From: JAHJQZ01 sp963676075
GTDB taxonomy: Bacteria; Pseudomonadota; Alphaproteobacteria; Rhizobiales; Devosiaceae
Assembly (NCBI GenBank): GCA_963676075.2
Contig: CAXXNZ010000028.1
Location: 275,982 to 339,981, forward strand
Direction of reading: 5' to 3'
DNA: 64,000 bases
Shown piece by piece: positions 17,411 through 26,362 of this stretch (positions are counted from its first letter, which is position 1; the number at the start of each line of letters is the position of its first letter). The notes below the pieces were generated by a model that ran no database searches, was not told the DNA's origin, and saw only the letters and a list, made by a program, of their open reading frames with translations. Both the position numbers and the translations under genes were made by a program.

Positions 17411-17572
17411 ATGCTTTCGTGGATTCTCATCCTTCTCGTCGTGGCCGCCGTTGCCGGTCTTCTTGGTCTCAATGCCATTTCCGGCCTCGCGCTGACCGGC
17501 GCAAAGGTGCTGATCGGCATCGTGTTGGTGATCTTCCTGCTCGTTCTGCTCGGCGTGTTCGCCATCGCCTGA
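17411..17572 (+). CDS. DUF1328 small membrane protein (UPF0391)
   Basis: A 53-residue, almost wholly hydrophobic protein starting MLSWILILLVVAAVAGLLG and containing two predicted membrane helices separated by a GLALTGAK turn. This is the DUF1328/YtjA family, present in many proteobacteria and of unknown function, sometimes stress-induced. It follows folE by 68 bases; no strong Shine-Dalgarno is seen. A G5-TCT-C5 hairpin follows its stop without a T-tract. Confidence 0.88.
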   Translation: MLSWILILLVVAAVAGLLGLNAISGLALTGAKVLIGIVLVIFLLVLLGVFAIA

Positions 17573-17623
17573 AGGAGGGGGTCTCCCCCCAAACATAAGC
17601 CACCTCCGGCGTTGAACCTTGTT

Positions 17624-17649
17624 CGCGAGCCGTGCATGATCGGCTCGCG
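17624..17649. promoter_or_regulatory. Inverted repeat upstream of pncA
   Basis: CGCGAGCCG and CGGCTCGCG form a perfect 9-bp stem with an 8-base loop, 87 bases before the pncA start. No T-tract follows. It may be a terminator for the DUF1328 transcript, an operator, or a leader hairpin. Confidence 0.4.
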
Positions 17650-17735
17650 GACCATGCTTCGGTTTTCGCGCCTGCCAGTGCGGGCGTGATTGCTGGCAAT
17701 TCGCAGGACGGGTTCTTGACGCGCGGGAGGCGGAC

Positions 17736-18335
17736 GTGGCGCAGCATGCTCTCATCATCGTCGATCTGCAGAACGATTTCTGCCCTGGAGGCGCCTTGGC
17801 AGTGCCCGAGGGCGACGAAATCGTCAAACATGTCAACGAACTCATCACCGAATTCGATCATGTCGTCCTGACACAGGACTGGCATCCTGCCGGGCATTCG
17901 AGCTTTGCCAGCCAGTACCCGGGCAAAAGCCCTTTCGACGTCATCGATCTCGCCTATGGCGAACAGGTGCTCTGGCCCGACCATTGCATCAAGGGGACCC
18001 ATGGCGCCGATTTCCATGCCGACCTGATGACGGACAAGGCCGAGCTGATCGTGCGCAAGGGCTTCCGCCACGCCATAGATTCCTACTCTGCCTTTTTCGA
18101 GAACGACCACGAAACCCCGACCGGACTTCGAGGCTATCTGCAAGACCGCGCCATCACCTCGGTAACGCTGGTCGGGCTCGCCTTCGATTACTGCGTCGGC
18201 TACTCGGCCCTCGACGCGGTCCAATGCGGCTTCGAAACTGCGGTGATTGAAAACGCCTGCCGTTCCATCGATCCCGATGGCACTGGCAAAGCGATGCATG
18301 AAAAGCTGACAGCCGCCGGCGTCAGCGTGCTATAG
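17736..18335 (+). CDS. pncA: Nicotinamidase
   Basis: Hydrolyses nicotinamide to nicotinate for NAD salvage. The isochorismatase fold is evident. Catalytic Asp is in IIVDLQNDFCPGG, metal ligands are in TQDWHPAGHSSF, catalytic Lys is in IVRKGF, and the nucleophile Cys is in VGLAFDYCVGYSALDA. The GTG at 17736 has GGGAGG about six bases ahead and gives 199 residues. It is followed after 83 bases by pncB, the next enzyme of the same pathway, so the two likely form one salvage operon. Confidence 0.95.
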   Translation: MAQHALIIVDLQNDFCPGGALAVPEGDEIVKHVNELITEFDHVVLTQDWHPAGHSSFASQYPGKSPFDVIDLAYGEQVLWPDHCIKGTHGADFHADLMTDKAELIVRKGFRHAIDSYSAFFENDHETPTGLRGYLQDRAITSVTLVGLAFDYCVGYSALDAVQCGFETAVIENACRSIDPDGTGKAMHEKLTAAGVSVL

Positions 18336-18418
18336 GTCCACCGGACCTTCTGGTCCGATCTGGAATCGACAACTTATTATGGCGCAACAGCGCCTTGCGG
18401 CACGGAGCCAGGGGGAAC

Positions 18419-19723
18419 ATGCCGGTCACCGATATTGCCCGCAGGGTCTACGACCACGCCTGGAAGCTCGACCCGATCATCCGCAGCCTGCTCGACACGG
18501 ACTTCTACAAGCTCCTGATGCTGCAGATGATCTGGAACCTGTACCGCGACGTCGACGTCACCTTCTCGCTGCACAACCGAACGAAATCGGTCCGCCTTGC
18601 CGACGAAATCGACGAAGGCGAGTTGCGCGACCAGCTCGATTACGCCCGCACGCTGAAGCTCACGAAAAAGGAGATGATCTGGCTCGCTGGCAATTCCTTT
18701 GCCGGGCGCACACAGATCTTCTCGCCCGAATTCCTTGCCTGGCTCGCGGATTTCCAGCTCCCCGAATATGAGCTGCGCAGTCGCGACGGCCAGCTCGAGC
18801 TTGATTTCCACGGCTCCTGGACCGGCACCACCATGTGGGAGATCCCGGCCCTTGCCATCATCAACGAGCTGCGCACCCGTGCGACCCTGCGCGATCTCGG
18901 CCCGTTCACCCTCGATGTCATCTATGCCCGCGCCAAGGCAAAGCTCTGGCAGAAGGTCGAGCGGCTGCAGGAGCTGCCGAAGCTGTCGATTTCCGATTTC
19001 GGCACCCGGAGGCGCCATTCCTTCTTGTGGCAGCGCTGGTGTGTCGAAGCGCTTAAGGAGGGCCTGGGCGATAAGTTCACCGGCACTTCGAACGTCTTGC
19101 TCGCCATGGACACCGATCTGGAGGCCGTTGGCACAAATGCCCACGAACTGCCGATGGTCGCTGCCGCCCTCGCCGAAACCGACGAAGAGCTGCTGGAATC
19201 GCCCTACCAGGTCCTGCGCGACTGGAAGCGTCACTATGGCGGCAACCTGCTCATCGTTTTGCCCGACAGTTTCGGCACCACCGCCTTTTTGAAGGACGCG
19301 CCGGACTGGGTGGCCGACTGGACCGGCTTCCGCCCGGACAGCGCACCGCCGATCGAAGGCGGCGAGGAGATCATCGCCTGGTGGAAAGCCCATGGGCGCG
19401 ATCCACAGCGCAAGCTGCTGATCTTTTCCGACGGGCTCGACATCGACACCATCGAGGAGACCTATCGCCACTTCGAGGGCAAGGTGCGCATGGCGTTCGG
19501 CTGGGGCACCAACCTGACCAATGACTTCCGCGATTGTGCCCCCGTCGATCTGCCGGGCCTGTCGCCGATCTCACTTGTCGCCAAGCCGTCGAGCGCCAAT
19601 GGCCGTCCGGCGATCAAGCTATCCGACAATCCGGAAAAGGCCGTCGGCGACAAAGCCGAAATCGAACGCTATATCAAGCTGTTCGGCGGCGTCGGCCGCG
19701 TTGCCCAGCCGGTCTATGTTTAG
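18419..19723 (+). CDS. pncB: Nicotinate phosphoribosyltransferase
   Basis: Converts nicotinate and PRPP to nicotinate mononucleotide. The protein has 434 residues, the normal length in rhizobia. It contains LLDTDFYKLLMLQ at the N terminus, the FGTRRRHSF block with the autophosphorylated His, and GTSNVLLAMD. AGGGGGAAC before the ATG at 18419 defines the start. It lies directly after pncA, completing the nicotinamide to NaMN route, and is followed nine bases later by hisI on the same strand. Confidence 0.96.
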   Translation: MPVTDIARRVYDHAWKLDPIIRSLLDTDFYKLLMLQMIWNLYRDVDVTFSLHNRTKSVRLADEIDEGELRDQLDYARTLKLTKKEMIWLAGNSFAGRTQIFSPEFLAWLADFQLPEYELRSRDGQLELDFHGSWTGTTMWEIPALAIINELRTRATLRDLGPFTLDVIYARAKAKLWQKVERLQELPKLSISDFGTRRRHSFLWQRWCVEALKEGLGDKFTGTSNVLLAMDTDLEAVGTNAHELPMVAAALAETDEELLESPYQVLRDWKRHYGGNLLIVLPDSFGTTAFLKDAPDWVADWTGFRPDSAPPIEGGEEIIAWWKAHGRDPQRKLLIFSDGLDIDTIEETYRHFEGKVRMAFGWGTNLTNDFRDCAPVDLPGLSPISLVAKPSSANGRPAIKLSDNPEKAVGDKAEIERYIKLFGGVGRVAQPVYV

Positions 19724-19732
19724 GAACACGTG

Positions 19733-20182
19733 ATGAAATTCGCCAATCAATCCGAGCTTTCCCCGGACGTGATCGAGGAAGACGCCGAACTGGCGCCGCG
19801 ATTCGACGCCAACGGGCTGGTGACGGTTGTCGCCATCGAAAACGGCACCAACACGCCGCTGATGCTGGCGCACATGAACGCCGAGGCGCTGTCGCTGACC
19901 CTTGAGACCGGCATCATGCACTATTACTCGCGGTCGCGCCGGGCCATCTGGAAAAAGGGCGAAACCTCGGGCGAACTCCAGAAGCTCGTCGAGCTCCGCA
20001 CCGATTGCGATCAGGACGCCTTCATCGCCATGGTCGAGCAGACGGGGCGCGGCGCGGCCTGTCACACTGGCCGCAAGTCCTGCTTTTACCGCCGCGTCAC
20101 CGTTTCGGGCGACACGGCGAAGCTCGAGCCAACCGGCGACGAGCCGCTGTTCGATCCCAAAGAGGTCTACACCAAGGGCTGA
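19733..20182 (+). CDS. hisI: Phosphoribosyl-AMP cyclohydrolase
   Basis: Opens the purine ring of phosphoribosyl-AMP in histidine synthesis. HisI motifs are intact: AHMNAEALSLTLETG, the SRSRRAIWKKGETSG loop, the Mg ligands in RTDCDQDA, and the zinc-binding ACHTGRKSCFYR. A stand-alone cyclohydrolase of 149 residues, not fused to HisE. GTG at 19730 immediately precedes the ATG at 19733; AGGA lies upstream. Placement near folE follows the common rhizobial order and probably has no pathway meaning. Confidence 0.96.
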   Translation: MKFANQSELSPDVIEEDAELAPRFDANGLVTVVAIENGTNTPLMLAHMNAEALSLTLETGIMHYYSRSRRAIWKKGETSGELQKLVELRTDCDQDAFIAMVEQTGRGAACHTGRKSCFYRRVTVSGDTAKLEPTGDEPLFDPKEVYTKG

Positions 20183-20217
20183 GGCAACCGCCTGCCCTCG
20201 CCCTTTCGCCCAAGCCT

Positions 20218-20436
20218 TTAGTAGTGCGGCGGCGGCGGTTCGCGTTCCGGTGCCAGCGCCGGATGCGCGCCGATATCCTCGACCTGTTCGCCGATCCGGG
20301 CGAGATGATGCTTCAGTTTCTCGATCTCGCGAAACTGCTCGGCGAGCGCGGTGTTGAGATCCTCGATCGATTTGTCCTGATAGGCGATTGTCGCTTCGAG
20401 CGCCTCGATGCGTTCTTCCAATGTCGTATCACTCAT
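20218..20436 (-). CDS. slyX: SlyX family protein
   Basis: A 72-residue coiled-coil protein (LEERIEALEATIAYQDKSIE... then LAEQFREIEKLKHHL) ending in the family hallmark PPPPHY. SlyX proteins are widespread and without known function. Its start overlaps the stop of the rhomboid gene by four bases (ATGA), so it is translated from the same message as the second gene. Confidence 0.92.
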   Translation of the reverse strand: MSDTTLEERIEALEATIAYQDKSIEDLNTALAEQFREIEKLKHHLARIGEQVEDIGAHPALAPEREPPPPHY

Positions 20437-21152
20437 GCTGGCCTCCGCGGTTCGAGCATTGGAGCAATAAAGAACCCGGCAAGGAATCCGGCAATATGGG
20501 CCTGCCAGGCAATTTCGGCCTGCATGCCAGTGAACAGCGGCAGAAGCGGCGTGACGGCATTGAGGGCCAGCCAGACGATTGTCAGCGATCGGGCGCTCGT
20601 ATTGGCAAAAACCTCGCGAATGGTTGCAAGCTTCCTCCCGACCGGAACCGGTTCATCGGTTTCAGGATGGCGGATCCAGAGGATCGGCTGGAAGATGAAG
20701 CGCACGGCAAGACCGGTGAGTCCGGATATCCCGCCCGAGGCGCCAACGAGAGCCGTATAGCCATAGGGCTGCACCAGCGCGAAACCCCAGGCCGCGATAA
20801 CGCTCGAAAAGATGAAAACGAAAAAGAACCGCCCTGTCCCGTAGCGACGCGCCACCGGCGTGCCGAAAATGGCGAGCCAGGCTGAGTTGAGCAGCACATG
20901 CGGCCAGTTGGCGTGAAGAAAGGCGTAGGTGACCGAGGTCCAGACGATCGGGAAAAACCCACCCGGTATCTGGTCGGCATAATAGATCCGCGCCGGATTG
21001 AAGGCGAGCCACAGATCCATATCCGACTGCGCCTGCGGGCTCAGAATGTAGGCCTGCCCTACGAAGATGGCGACCAGCGTGCCGATGAGAAACAACACCG
21101 GCGCCGGCATGTTGAAGACCGGCTCTCTTGCGGCCGTGTTTTGCTCGCTCAT
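20433..21152 (-). CDS. Rhomboid family intramembrane serine protease
   Basis: A 239-residue polytopic protein with about six membrane helices. The catalytic serine is in VGASGGISGL (GxSG) and the catalytic histidine is in QAHIAGFLAGFF in the last helix. The conserved HANWPHVLLN segment in helix 2 is also present. The start at 21152 (MSEQNTAAREP) has GGAG nine bases upstream; a second ATG at 21182 would add ten residues. Substrates unknown. First gene of a pair with slyX, divergent from the PAS gene. Confidence 0.92.
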   Translation of the reverse strand: MSEQNTAAREPVFNMPAPVLFLIGTLVAIFVGQAYILSPQAQSDMDLWLAFNPARIYYADQIPGGFFPIVWTSVTYAFLHANWPHVLLNSAWLAIFGTPVARRYGTGRFFFVFIFSSVIAAWGFALVQPYGYTALVGASGGISGLTGLAVRFIFQPILWIRHPETDEPVPVGRKLATIREVFANTSARSLTIVWLALNAVTPLLPLFTGMQAEIAWQAHIAGFLAGFFIAPMLEPRRPA

Positions 21153-21318
21153 TGAGGAATTCTCCGCTTGCTGGGGGCACATGGCCCACTTTTGCCCAGC
21201 TTGTCCACATTGCGCCCCGGCGTTAACCTTAATTAATGTTTAAGGACGCAACCGGCGCCGGGATTTGCGAGAGTGGGTCTGCGGGCATTGCGGGCCCGGC
21301 ATAGCGAATGGGCAGGTC

Positions 21319-21978
21319 ATGCAAAAGAAAAGTTCTAAACTTTTGTTCTCATATTGGAACACTCTCCGTGGCTCACGGTCGGCGCCTGATCGTCGGGACC
21401 TTGACCCCACCCAGATCCGCGATTCCCTGGCCTATACGTTCATTTTGCAGAATGAAGAGGACGGTCGTTACACCTTCCGTCTCGCCGGCTCGCACCTGTG
21501 CTCGGCCTATTGCCGCGAGCTGAAGTCGAGATCCTATCTAGCAATGTGGCCGGAAAAGGACCTCGACGCCATCGAGACGCTGATGCGCGCCGTCACCGAC
21601 GACCACGCTGTCGCCCTCGTCACGTTCCAGGGCTCGACAGCAACCGGACAGCACACCAAGTTCGAAACCATCCTTATGCCTCTGCGGCATAATGGTACCA
21701 CCAGCGCCCGCATTCTCGGGGCGATGACAGCACTCGACGAACCTTACTGGCTCGGCACACAGCCGATCATCGAGCAGAAGATCACCGGTCTTCGGCTCAT
21801 CTGGCCGGACGACCCCGCCGTCACCGGGGTCAACGGCAACGACACGATCACCTTCCCGGAAAGCGAAGCGGCGGTTGCCGCGGCAGCGGCCAATCCCATT
21901 CCAGTGCCGGCGCGCGTCTTCGGCTACGAGGCCCGGCGCTACGCTCACCTGGCGGTAATCGACGGCGGACGGTCGTAA
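21319..21978 (+). CDS. PAS_5-type domain protein
   Basis: A 219-residue protein of the alphaproteobacterial PAS_5 family, recognised from the WNTLRGSRSAPDRRDLDP opening, AYTFILQNEEDGRYTFRLAGSHLC, the WPEKDLDAIETLM core and KFETILMPLRHNG. There is no output domain, so it is a stand-alone sensor or adaptor. A C-terminal alanine-rich tail (AAVAAAAANP) follows. The ATG at 21319 has GGCAGG upstream. Divergent from the rhomboid gene. Confidence 0.82.
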   Translation: MQKKSSKLLFSYWNTLRGSRSAPDRRDLDPTQIRDSLAYTFILQNEEDGRYTFRLAGSHLCSAYCRELKSRSYLAMWPEKDLDAIETLMRAVTDDHAVALVTFQGSTATGQHTKFETILMPLRHNGTTSARILGAMTALDEPYWLGTQPIIEQKITGLRLIWPDDPAVTGVNGNDTITFPESEAAVAAAAANPIPVPARVFGYEARRYAHLAVIDGGRS

Positions 21979-22085
21979 CTCCGATCGGACACCAGGCCGG
22001 CCGTTGGGTCGCGCAGTTCGACGTCTTTAGCTCCTGACGTCGCCTGCATTCTCACCGGCACCGGATACATTGCAGAAATACCCGA

Positions 22086-22115
22086 AAACGGCGTCGTTCT
22101 GGAACGGCGCCGTTT
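22086..22115 (+). terminator. Hairpin after PAS gene
   Basis: AAACGGCG and CGCCGTTT form an 8-bp stem with a 14-base loop, followed by CTTCATGG. It lies about 110 bases past the stop; a weak T-tract makes this a possible terminator. The rest of the roughly 300-base gap before the next gene shows no other feature. Confidence 0.45.
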
Positions 22116-22287
22116 CTTCATGGCTCGGATCTGCCATCCTGTAAGCATAAATAATTGCAGGGTTTATCGCTGACAGGTTCTTGGCCGAGCCATGCATTTG
22201 AGAGGCAAGTTTTTACCATCCGGATTACCTGCGATTAACTGTTGCTCGCTAAGGTCGGCTAGACGCAGAAAATGCCGGTTTCGTTTG

Positions 22288-22923
22288 ATGATGTTTAATC
22301 CCGCTTCCAACGGAAGTCTTAACCCAGTTGGATCGTTGATCGCGAGCGATCCGCCGCGTTTCCAGCGGGTGCGGGTGTCTCTGCTTGGCCGGTACATGCT
22401 GGCGGATCGTCGCGAGTTTCCCTGTCAGGTCATAGAGATGTCGCCGGGCGACGCGATCGTCATCGCTCCGGTCTCCGGTGTCGCCGGCGAACGGGTCATC
22501 GCCTATCTCGATCATATCGGTCGAATTGAAGGACCGATCAGCAGCTTGGTCGATGGTGGTTTCCTCATCGAGGTCATTTCTACGCCGCGCAAGCGCGAAA
22601 AACTTGCTGCGCAACTGACCTGGCTGGCCAACAAGGACGTGCTCAATCTCGCCGAGGACCGGCGTCACGAGCGTGTGGTTCCCGACAACCGCCATTCGAC
22701 CATCACGCTCGATGATGGACGCCGCTACGATTGCAAGATTACCGACATCTCGCTCTCGGGCGCAGCCATCGAGATCGATGTTCGTCCTGCCCCTGGCACG
22801 CCGATCACCGTCGGCCGCATGCGCGCCCGCGTCACCCGTCATTTCGAGAATGGTGTCGGCGTCGAGTTCACCTCGGTGCAGGAAATGCTGTCCGTGGTGC
22901 AGCAGAACCTCCGGGTCGATTGA
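22288..22923 (+). CDS. Double PilZ domain protein
   Basis: A 211-residue cytosolic protein with two PilZ-like domains. The first (residues 20-115) has FQRVRVSLLGRYML and EMSPGDAIV, where the canonical D/N-x-S-x-x-G is degenerate. The second (residues 125-205) has the arginine motif EDRRHERVVPD and DISLSGAAIEI, a full c-di-GMP-binding signature. Probable c-di-GMP effector with the second domain binding ligand; target unknown. Two adjacent ATGs (22288, 22291) open the frame, preferred over an upstream one that reads through non-coding sequence. A strong terminator follows. Confidence 0.85.
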   Translation: MMFNPASNGSLNPVGSLIASDPPRFQRVRVSLLGRYMLADRREFPCQVIEMSPGDAIVIAPVSGVAGERVIAYLDHIGRIEGPISSLVDGGFLIEVISTPRKREKLAAQLTWLANKDVLNLAEDRRHERVVPDNRHSTITLDDGRRYDCKITDISLSGAAIEIDVRPAPGTPITVGRMRARVTRHFENGVGVEFTSVQEMLSVVQQNLRVD

Positions 22924-22955
22924 CCTAACCAGCTCCGAACACCGTTTCTGCCTCG

Positions 22956-22985
22956 CGCGCCGGTCCTGCCGGCGCGTTTGTTTTT
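22956..22985 (+). terminator. Intrinsic terminator after double PilZ gene
   Basis: CGCGCCGG / CCGGCGCG, a perfect 8-bp stem with TCCTG loop followed by TTTGTTTTT, 33 bases past the stop. Confidence 0.88.
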
Positions 22986-23144
22986 GCGCTCCGTTTTCGA
23001 CGCCAGCAGAGCAAAAGACGCCTTTATCCAGGATGCATAAAATTTGAAGCAAACCTGATTCAAACACGCATAAAACCTATCTAGTGTTTTTGGCATCGCC
23101 GCAATCGGCCGGTCCTAGCCTCTCCTCACCAATGGAGGGCGGTT

Positions 23145-23780
23145 ATGGATCGCGCAATTTCCAGGCGGATCGCATCTGTAGCGATCATGCTGATCGGCAG
23201 TTTCGGAGCAAGTCAGAGCGCGCAGGCGCTCAACGTCGATTTCACCAACCCGGCTTTTGCAGCCATCGGTCAGCATCAGGCCAGCACGCCTATCGGGCAT
23301 GCCGAGTTCTGCCATTTCCATCATTCGGAATGCGGGCCAAACAAGCGCATCGTCGAGGCGGTGCAACTGACCCAGTCCAAGTGGCAGCAGCTCTTGAACA
23401 TCAACAACACGATCAACACCGATGTCAGGCCGGCAACTGACGAGCAGCTCTATCACGTGGCCGAATTCTGGACCTATCCCAACGGCTATGGCGATTGCGA
23501 GGATTATGCGCTTGCCAAGCGGCGCGCCCTGATCGACGACGGCTGGCCGGCAAGCACGCTTCTGATGACCGTCGTTCGCCAGAAGAACGGCGAAGGCCAT
23601 GCCGTCTTGATGGTCAGAACCGATCGTGGCGATCTGATCCTGGATAACCAGAATGCCCTGATCGAAGTCTGGACGGACACGCCCTACCAGTACCTCAAGC
23701 GCCAGTCGCAGACGGATTCGTCCAAATGGGTCGATATCTTTGATTCCCCGACCCGTCTTGCCGCAATCGGCATGCGCTGA
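23145..23780 (+). CDS. Bacterial transglutaminase-like cysteine peptidase (BTLCP)
   Basis: A secreted 211-residue protein of the DUF920/BTLCP family. It has a signal peptide (SVAIMLIGSFGASQSAQA, cleaved near residue 28). The transglutaminase-like triad is complete: Cys in YGDCEDYALAKR, His in GEGHAVLMVRT and Asp in DLILDNQNALI. A pair of cysteines (FCHFHHSECG) precedes the core. In other proteobacteria relatives such as LapG cleave adhesins under c-di-GMP control, but this rhizobial branch lacks an established substrate. It follows a c-di-GMP receptor gene, separated by a terminator. Confidence 0.88.
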   Translation: MDRAISRRIASVAIMLIGSFGASQSAQALNVDFTNPAFAAIGQHQASTPIGHAEFCHFHHSECGPNKRIVEAVQLTQSKWQQLLNINNTINTDVRPATDEQLYHVAEFWTYPNGYGDCEDYALAKRRALIDDGWPASTLLMTVVRQKNGEGHAVLMVRTDRGDLILDNQNALIEVWTDTPYQYLKRQSQTDSSKWVDIFDSPTRLAAIGMR

Positions 23781-23816
23781 TCAACGACAGGCATAGGCCT
23801 TTACCTCCCCCGCCTG

Positions 23817-23854
23817 ACCAAAAATGCCGCGCGCCACAAAAGGCACGCGGCATT
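23817..23854 (-). terminator. Intrinsic terminator after small membrane protein gene
   Basis: On the minus strand AATGCCGCG...CGCGGCATT (9-bp stem) is followed by TTTTTGG, 36 bases beyond the stop of the membrane protein gene. The convergent BTLCP gene may also use the stem. Confidence 0.78.
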
Positions 23855-23889
23855 GCGCGTTATCGATATGCCGAAGATCCGCCGCTGTA

Positions 23890-24210
23890 TTAGCCAGTTA
23901 TGGCGATATAGGTGCCCACGGCCAGCAAGCCGGTGATGAAGGCCCAGCCGAAGCCGACCATCGCGGCAATCAGCAACTGGCTCAGCGAGATGGTTTCGCC
24001 ATCACTGCTGCGCAGCCCCATCTGCAACATGATGTAGGGCCCGCACACGAAGCTCATGAACAAGTTGCCGAACATGCCGAACACGGTTGTGCCGTCGTAG
24101 CGCAGCATCGCCTGCTGCTGTGTCAGCCCCTGATAGAGATGTGTACCGGCGCCAGCCAGACTGATCCCAACAGCCATCAGGAAAACGGCCAACATGAATT
24201 CGGACTGCAT
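23890..24210 (-). CDS. Small membrane protein, unknown function
   Basis: A 106-residue protein with three predicted membrane helices (FMLAVFLMAVGISLAGAG, MFGNLFMSFVCGPYIML, LLIAAMVGFGWAFITGLL). The loop THLYQGLTQQQAMLRYDG and the segment GPYIMLQMGLRS look conserved in type, and I recall similar short proteins in other rhizobia, but no function can be assigned. It has its own terminator and appears monocistronic. Confidence 0.7.
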   Translation of the reverse strand: MQSEFMLAVFLMAVGISLAGAGTHLYQGLTQQQAMLRYDGTTVFGMFGNLFMSFVCGPYIMLQMGLRSSDGETISLSQLLIAAMVGFGWAFITGLLAVGTYIAITG

Positions 24211-24472
24211 CGCGTCGCCCCCAGAAAAGCGTTTTCATTCGGCGCAATGCGCCTGCCCTAAAACCGGCAAATCAGAAGATCGGCAACCTCCCCTTGCCAT
24301 GTCGCAAGTGGCCCCAATCCCGACGGAAACATCCGCCGTTTACCATTTATTAAGTATATCGGCCCGCATGGTTATGGTCACGCTCAAAGCCTCGCGTTGG
24401 TTAACGCTGGCGGGGCGATCGCCGTTGCCGTGGCAGCACAGCTGGTCAGTACAATCAGGGAGCCGAAACAGC

Positions 24473-25183
24473 GTGAACGTTGAGGCAAAGGGCACCAGAA
24501 CGGGAACGCGCCGTACGACCCCGTCTCCGGCTGGGCAGGCATCGGGCTATCTGACGAACCTGATGGCCATGACCATTGTCCTGGCGCTGGTGGCGATTGC
24601 CGTCGCCTATGGCATCGACGCGGCTGGCCGGACAACGCGTGAGCACGAAGCGCGGGCTGCACTGGCAACCCTGCCGGTCAATGTCTCGGGCGTCGCCCTC
24701 ACCGTCCCCACGTCATGGCTACGCTTTCCCGAGCAGCCAAATTCGGCGTTCTCCGACCGGCTCGATCTCGCCCTAGAGCTCGAACTTGCCGACGGCGCGT
24801 CGCTGCCGATCACCATATCCCTGGTGCCCAAGGCCCGCGCACGCGCGTCCTCGGCTCTGCTCGATACGGTGTTTTTGAAGCATTTCAGCGCTGAAGAGCG
24901 CCAGGGCGTGCCCGGACTGATCGGCAAGCCGTTGTCCGGCAGCGACAGCTACGCCACCGAAACCGTCTGGTACGATCCGATCCACCAGGATCCGTTCACG
25001 GCCAAATGCACCACGCCTTTTGGCGAGGACGACACAGACACATGCCTGAGGACGCTCAGACTCGAGTCCGGCCTCAGCGCCATAATCGGATTTTCGGAAA
25101 CCGCTCTTGCGCGGTGGCGTCAGTTCGACGCCCCGCTGGCCGCCCTATTCGCCCGCATCGGTGCCGGCAAGATCGAGCGCTAA
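24473..25183 (+). CDS. Membrane-anchored protein, unknown function
   Basis: A 236-residue protein with a basic, Thr/Arg-rich N terminus, one membrane segment (AMTIVLALVAIAVAYGI, about residues 27-45) and a mixed alpha/beta domain outside. Two cysteines (AKCTTPFGEDDTDTCLRTL) may form a disulfide in the periplasm. No family is recognised. The start is uncertain: GTG 24473 gives a compact N-in anchor, with GGGAG eleven bases upstream, while the frame stays open to 24194. Confidence 0.6.
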   Translation: MNVEAKGTRTGTRRTTPSPAGQASGYLTNLMAMTIVLALVAIAVAYGIDAAGRTTREHEARAALATLPVNVSGVALTVPTSWLRFPEQPNSAFSDRLDLALELELADGASLPITISLVPKARARASSALLDTVFLKHFSAEERQGVPGLIGKPLSGSDSYATETVWYDPIHQDPFTAKCTTPFGEDDTDTCLRTLRLESGLSAIIGFSETALARWRQFDAPLAALFARIGAGKIER

Positions 25184-25213
25184 CACTGGATAGGTAGGAT
25201 CGCCGGGAAAGGC

Positions 25214-25432
25214 TCAGGCGTAATCTTCGAGATCAATATCGAGGATAGCCATCTGGAACATGTAGGACCGGTCGCCGTCCTCATCGTCGATATAGATCAT
25301 GCCAATGAATTCCTCGCCGAGATAAACCTCGCAGGAATCGTCCTGCTTCGGGCGCGGACGCACATCGATGCTGGCATTGCCGAACTTGTGCTGCATGAAT
25401 TTCTGAATCTTGATGATTTCGCTATGCTGCAC
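25214..25432 (-). CDS. DUF3126 family protein
   Basis: A 72-residue acidic protein (EVYLGEEFIGMIYIDDEDGD, FQMAILDIDLEDY) of the alphaproteobacterial DUF3126 family, which regularly sits next to cysE as here. Function unknown; no membrane or signal sequence. Third gene of a minus-strand run behind the hydrolase and cysE. Confidence 0.9.
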   Translation of the reverse strand: MQHSEIIKIQKFMQHKFGNASIDVRPRPKQDDSCEVYLGEEFIGMIYIDDEDGDRSYMFQMAILDIDLEDYA

Positions 25433-25537
25433 AGGTCCGCTCCGTCGTGGTGATGGGTAAAAACTGGGGGCACTCTAGTCGTGCGTGTGGCCATGGCAAG
25501 GCATGGGCCGGCTAATCCCGAACTATCTTGGCCGTGA

Positions 25538-26362
25538 TCAGTTGCGCCCGTCTTCGGCGAGCATCTGGTCCATGCTCAGCGCCGGCTGGGCGCAACCGGC
25601 CTCGCCGATGACCTTGGCCGGCACGCCAGCGACGGTCGTATGGGCCGGCACCGACTTCAGCACCACCGATCCGGCGGCGATACGGGCGCAGCATCCGATG
25701 GTGATATTGCCAAGAACCTTGGCCCCGGCGCCGATGAGCACACCGTCCTCGACCTTGGGATGACGATCGCCGTCTTCCTTGCCGGTGCCGCCGAGCGTCA
25801 CACCCTGAAGGATCGACACGTCATCGCCGATTGTCGCGGTCTCACCGACCACAAGCCCGGTACCGTGATCGAGCATGATCCCCTTGCCCAAGGGCACGCG
25901 CGGATGGATGTCGACCTGAAAAATCTGACTCGACCGGCTCTGCAGGTAAAGCGCCAGATCCTTGCGTCCGACATTCCACAACGCATGGGCGAACCGGTGC
26001 GTCTGGATGGCGTGATAGCCCTTGAAATAGAGCAACGGCTCCAGCGCCCTGTGGCAGGCCGGATCGCGTTCGAGCGTCGCCGAAAGGTCCGTGCGCGCCG
26101 CGGCGCCGATCTCGGGATTGGAGATCAGAACGTCCTCGAAACTCTGGCGTATCAGGTCGCCGGGCAGATCGCCGTGGTCAATTCGGGCCGCCAGCCGAAA
26201 GGCCAGCGCCGATTCGAAACTGTCGTGGTTGAGCACCGTCATCAGCGCCAGCGACGCCATCACCGGCTCCGTATCGTAGAGCATGGCGGCATCGGCACGG
26301 ACGGCCTGCCAAAGCGGATCGACCGATTCGAGCGGCTTTTGCGCGCGCAGTTTGCTCGTCAT
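25538..26362 (-). CDS. cysE: Serine O-acetyltransferase
   Basis: Makes O-acetylserine from serine and acetyl-CoA, the entry to cysteine synthesis. The N-terminal helical SATase domain (DPLWQAVRADAAMLYDTEP) precedes the left-handed beta-helix: HGTGLVVGETATIGDD, the catalytic DIHP/DHGTG region, GVTLGGTGKEDGDRHPK and hexapeptide turns ending AAGSVVLKSVPAHTTVAGVPAK. Length of 274 residues is normal. AGGGAG upstream sets the ATG at 26362; the frame is open a further 27 codons. Confidence 0.96.
   Translation of the reverse strand: MTSKLRAQKPLESVDPLWQAVRADAAMLYDTEPVMASLALMTVLNHDSFESALAFRLAARIDHGDLPGDLIRQSFEDVLISNPEIGAAARTDLSATLERDPACHRALEPLLYFKGYHAIQTHRFAHALWNVGRKDLALYLQSRSSQIFQVDIHPRVPLGKGIMLDHGTGLVVGETATIGDDVSILQGVTLGGTGKEDGDRHPKVEDGVLIGAGAKVLGNITIGCCARIAAGSVVLKSVPAHTTVAGVPAKVIGEAGCAQPALSMDQMLAEDGRN

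Noticed and set aside
17573..17595. G5-TCT-C5 hairpin after DUF1328 as a terminator
   Set aside because: Stem of only five pairs with a tight loop and no following T-tract.
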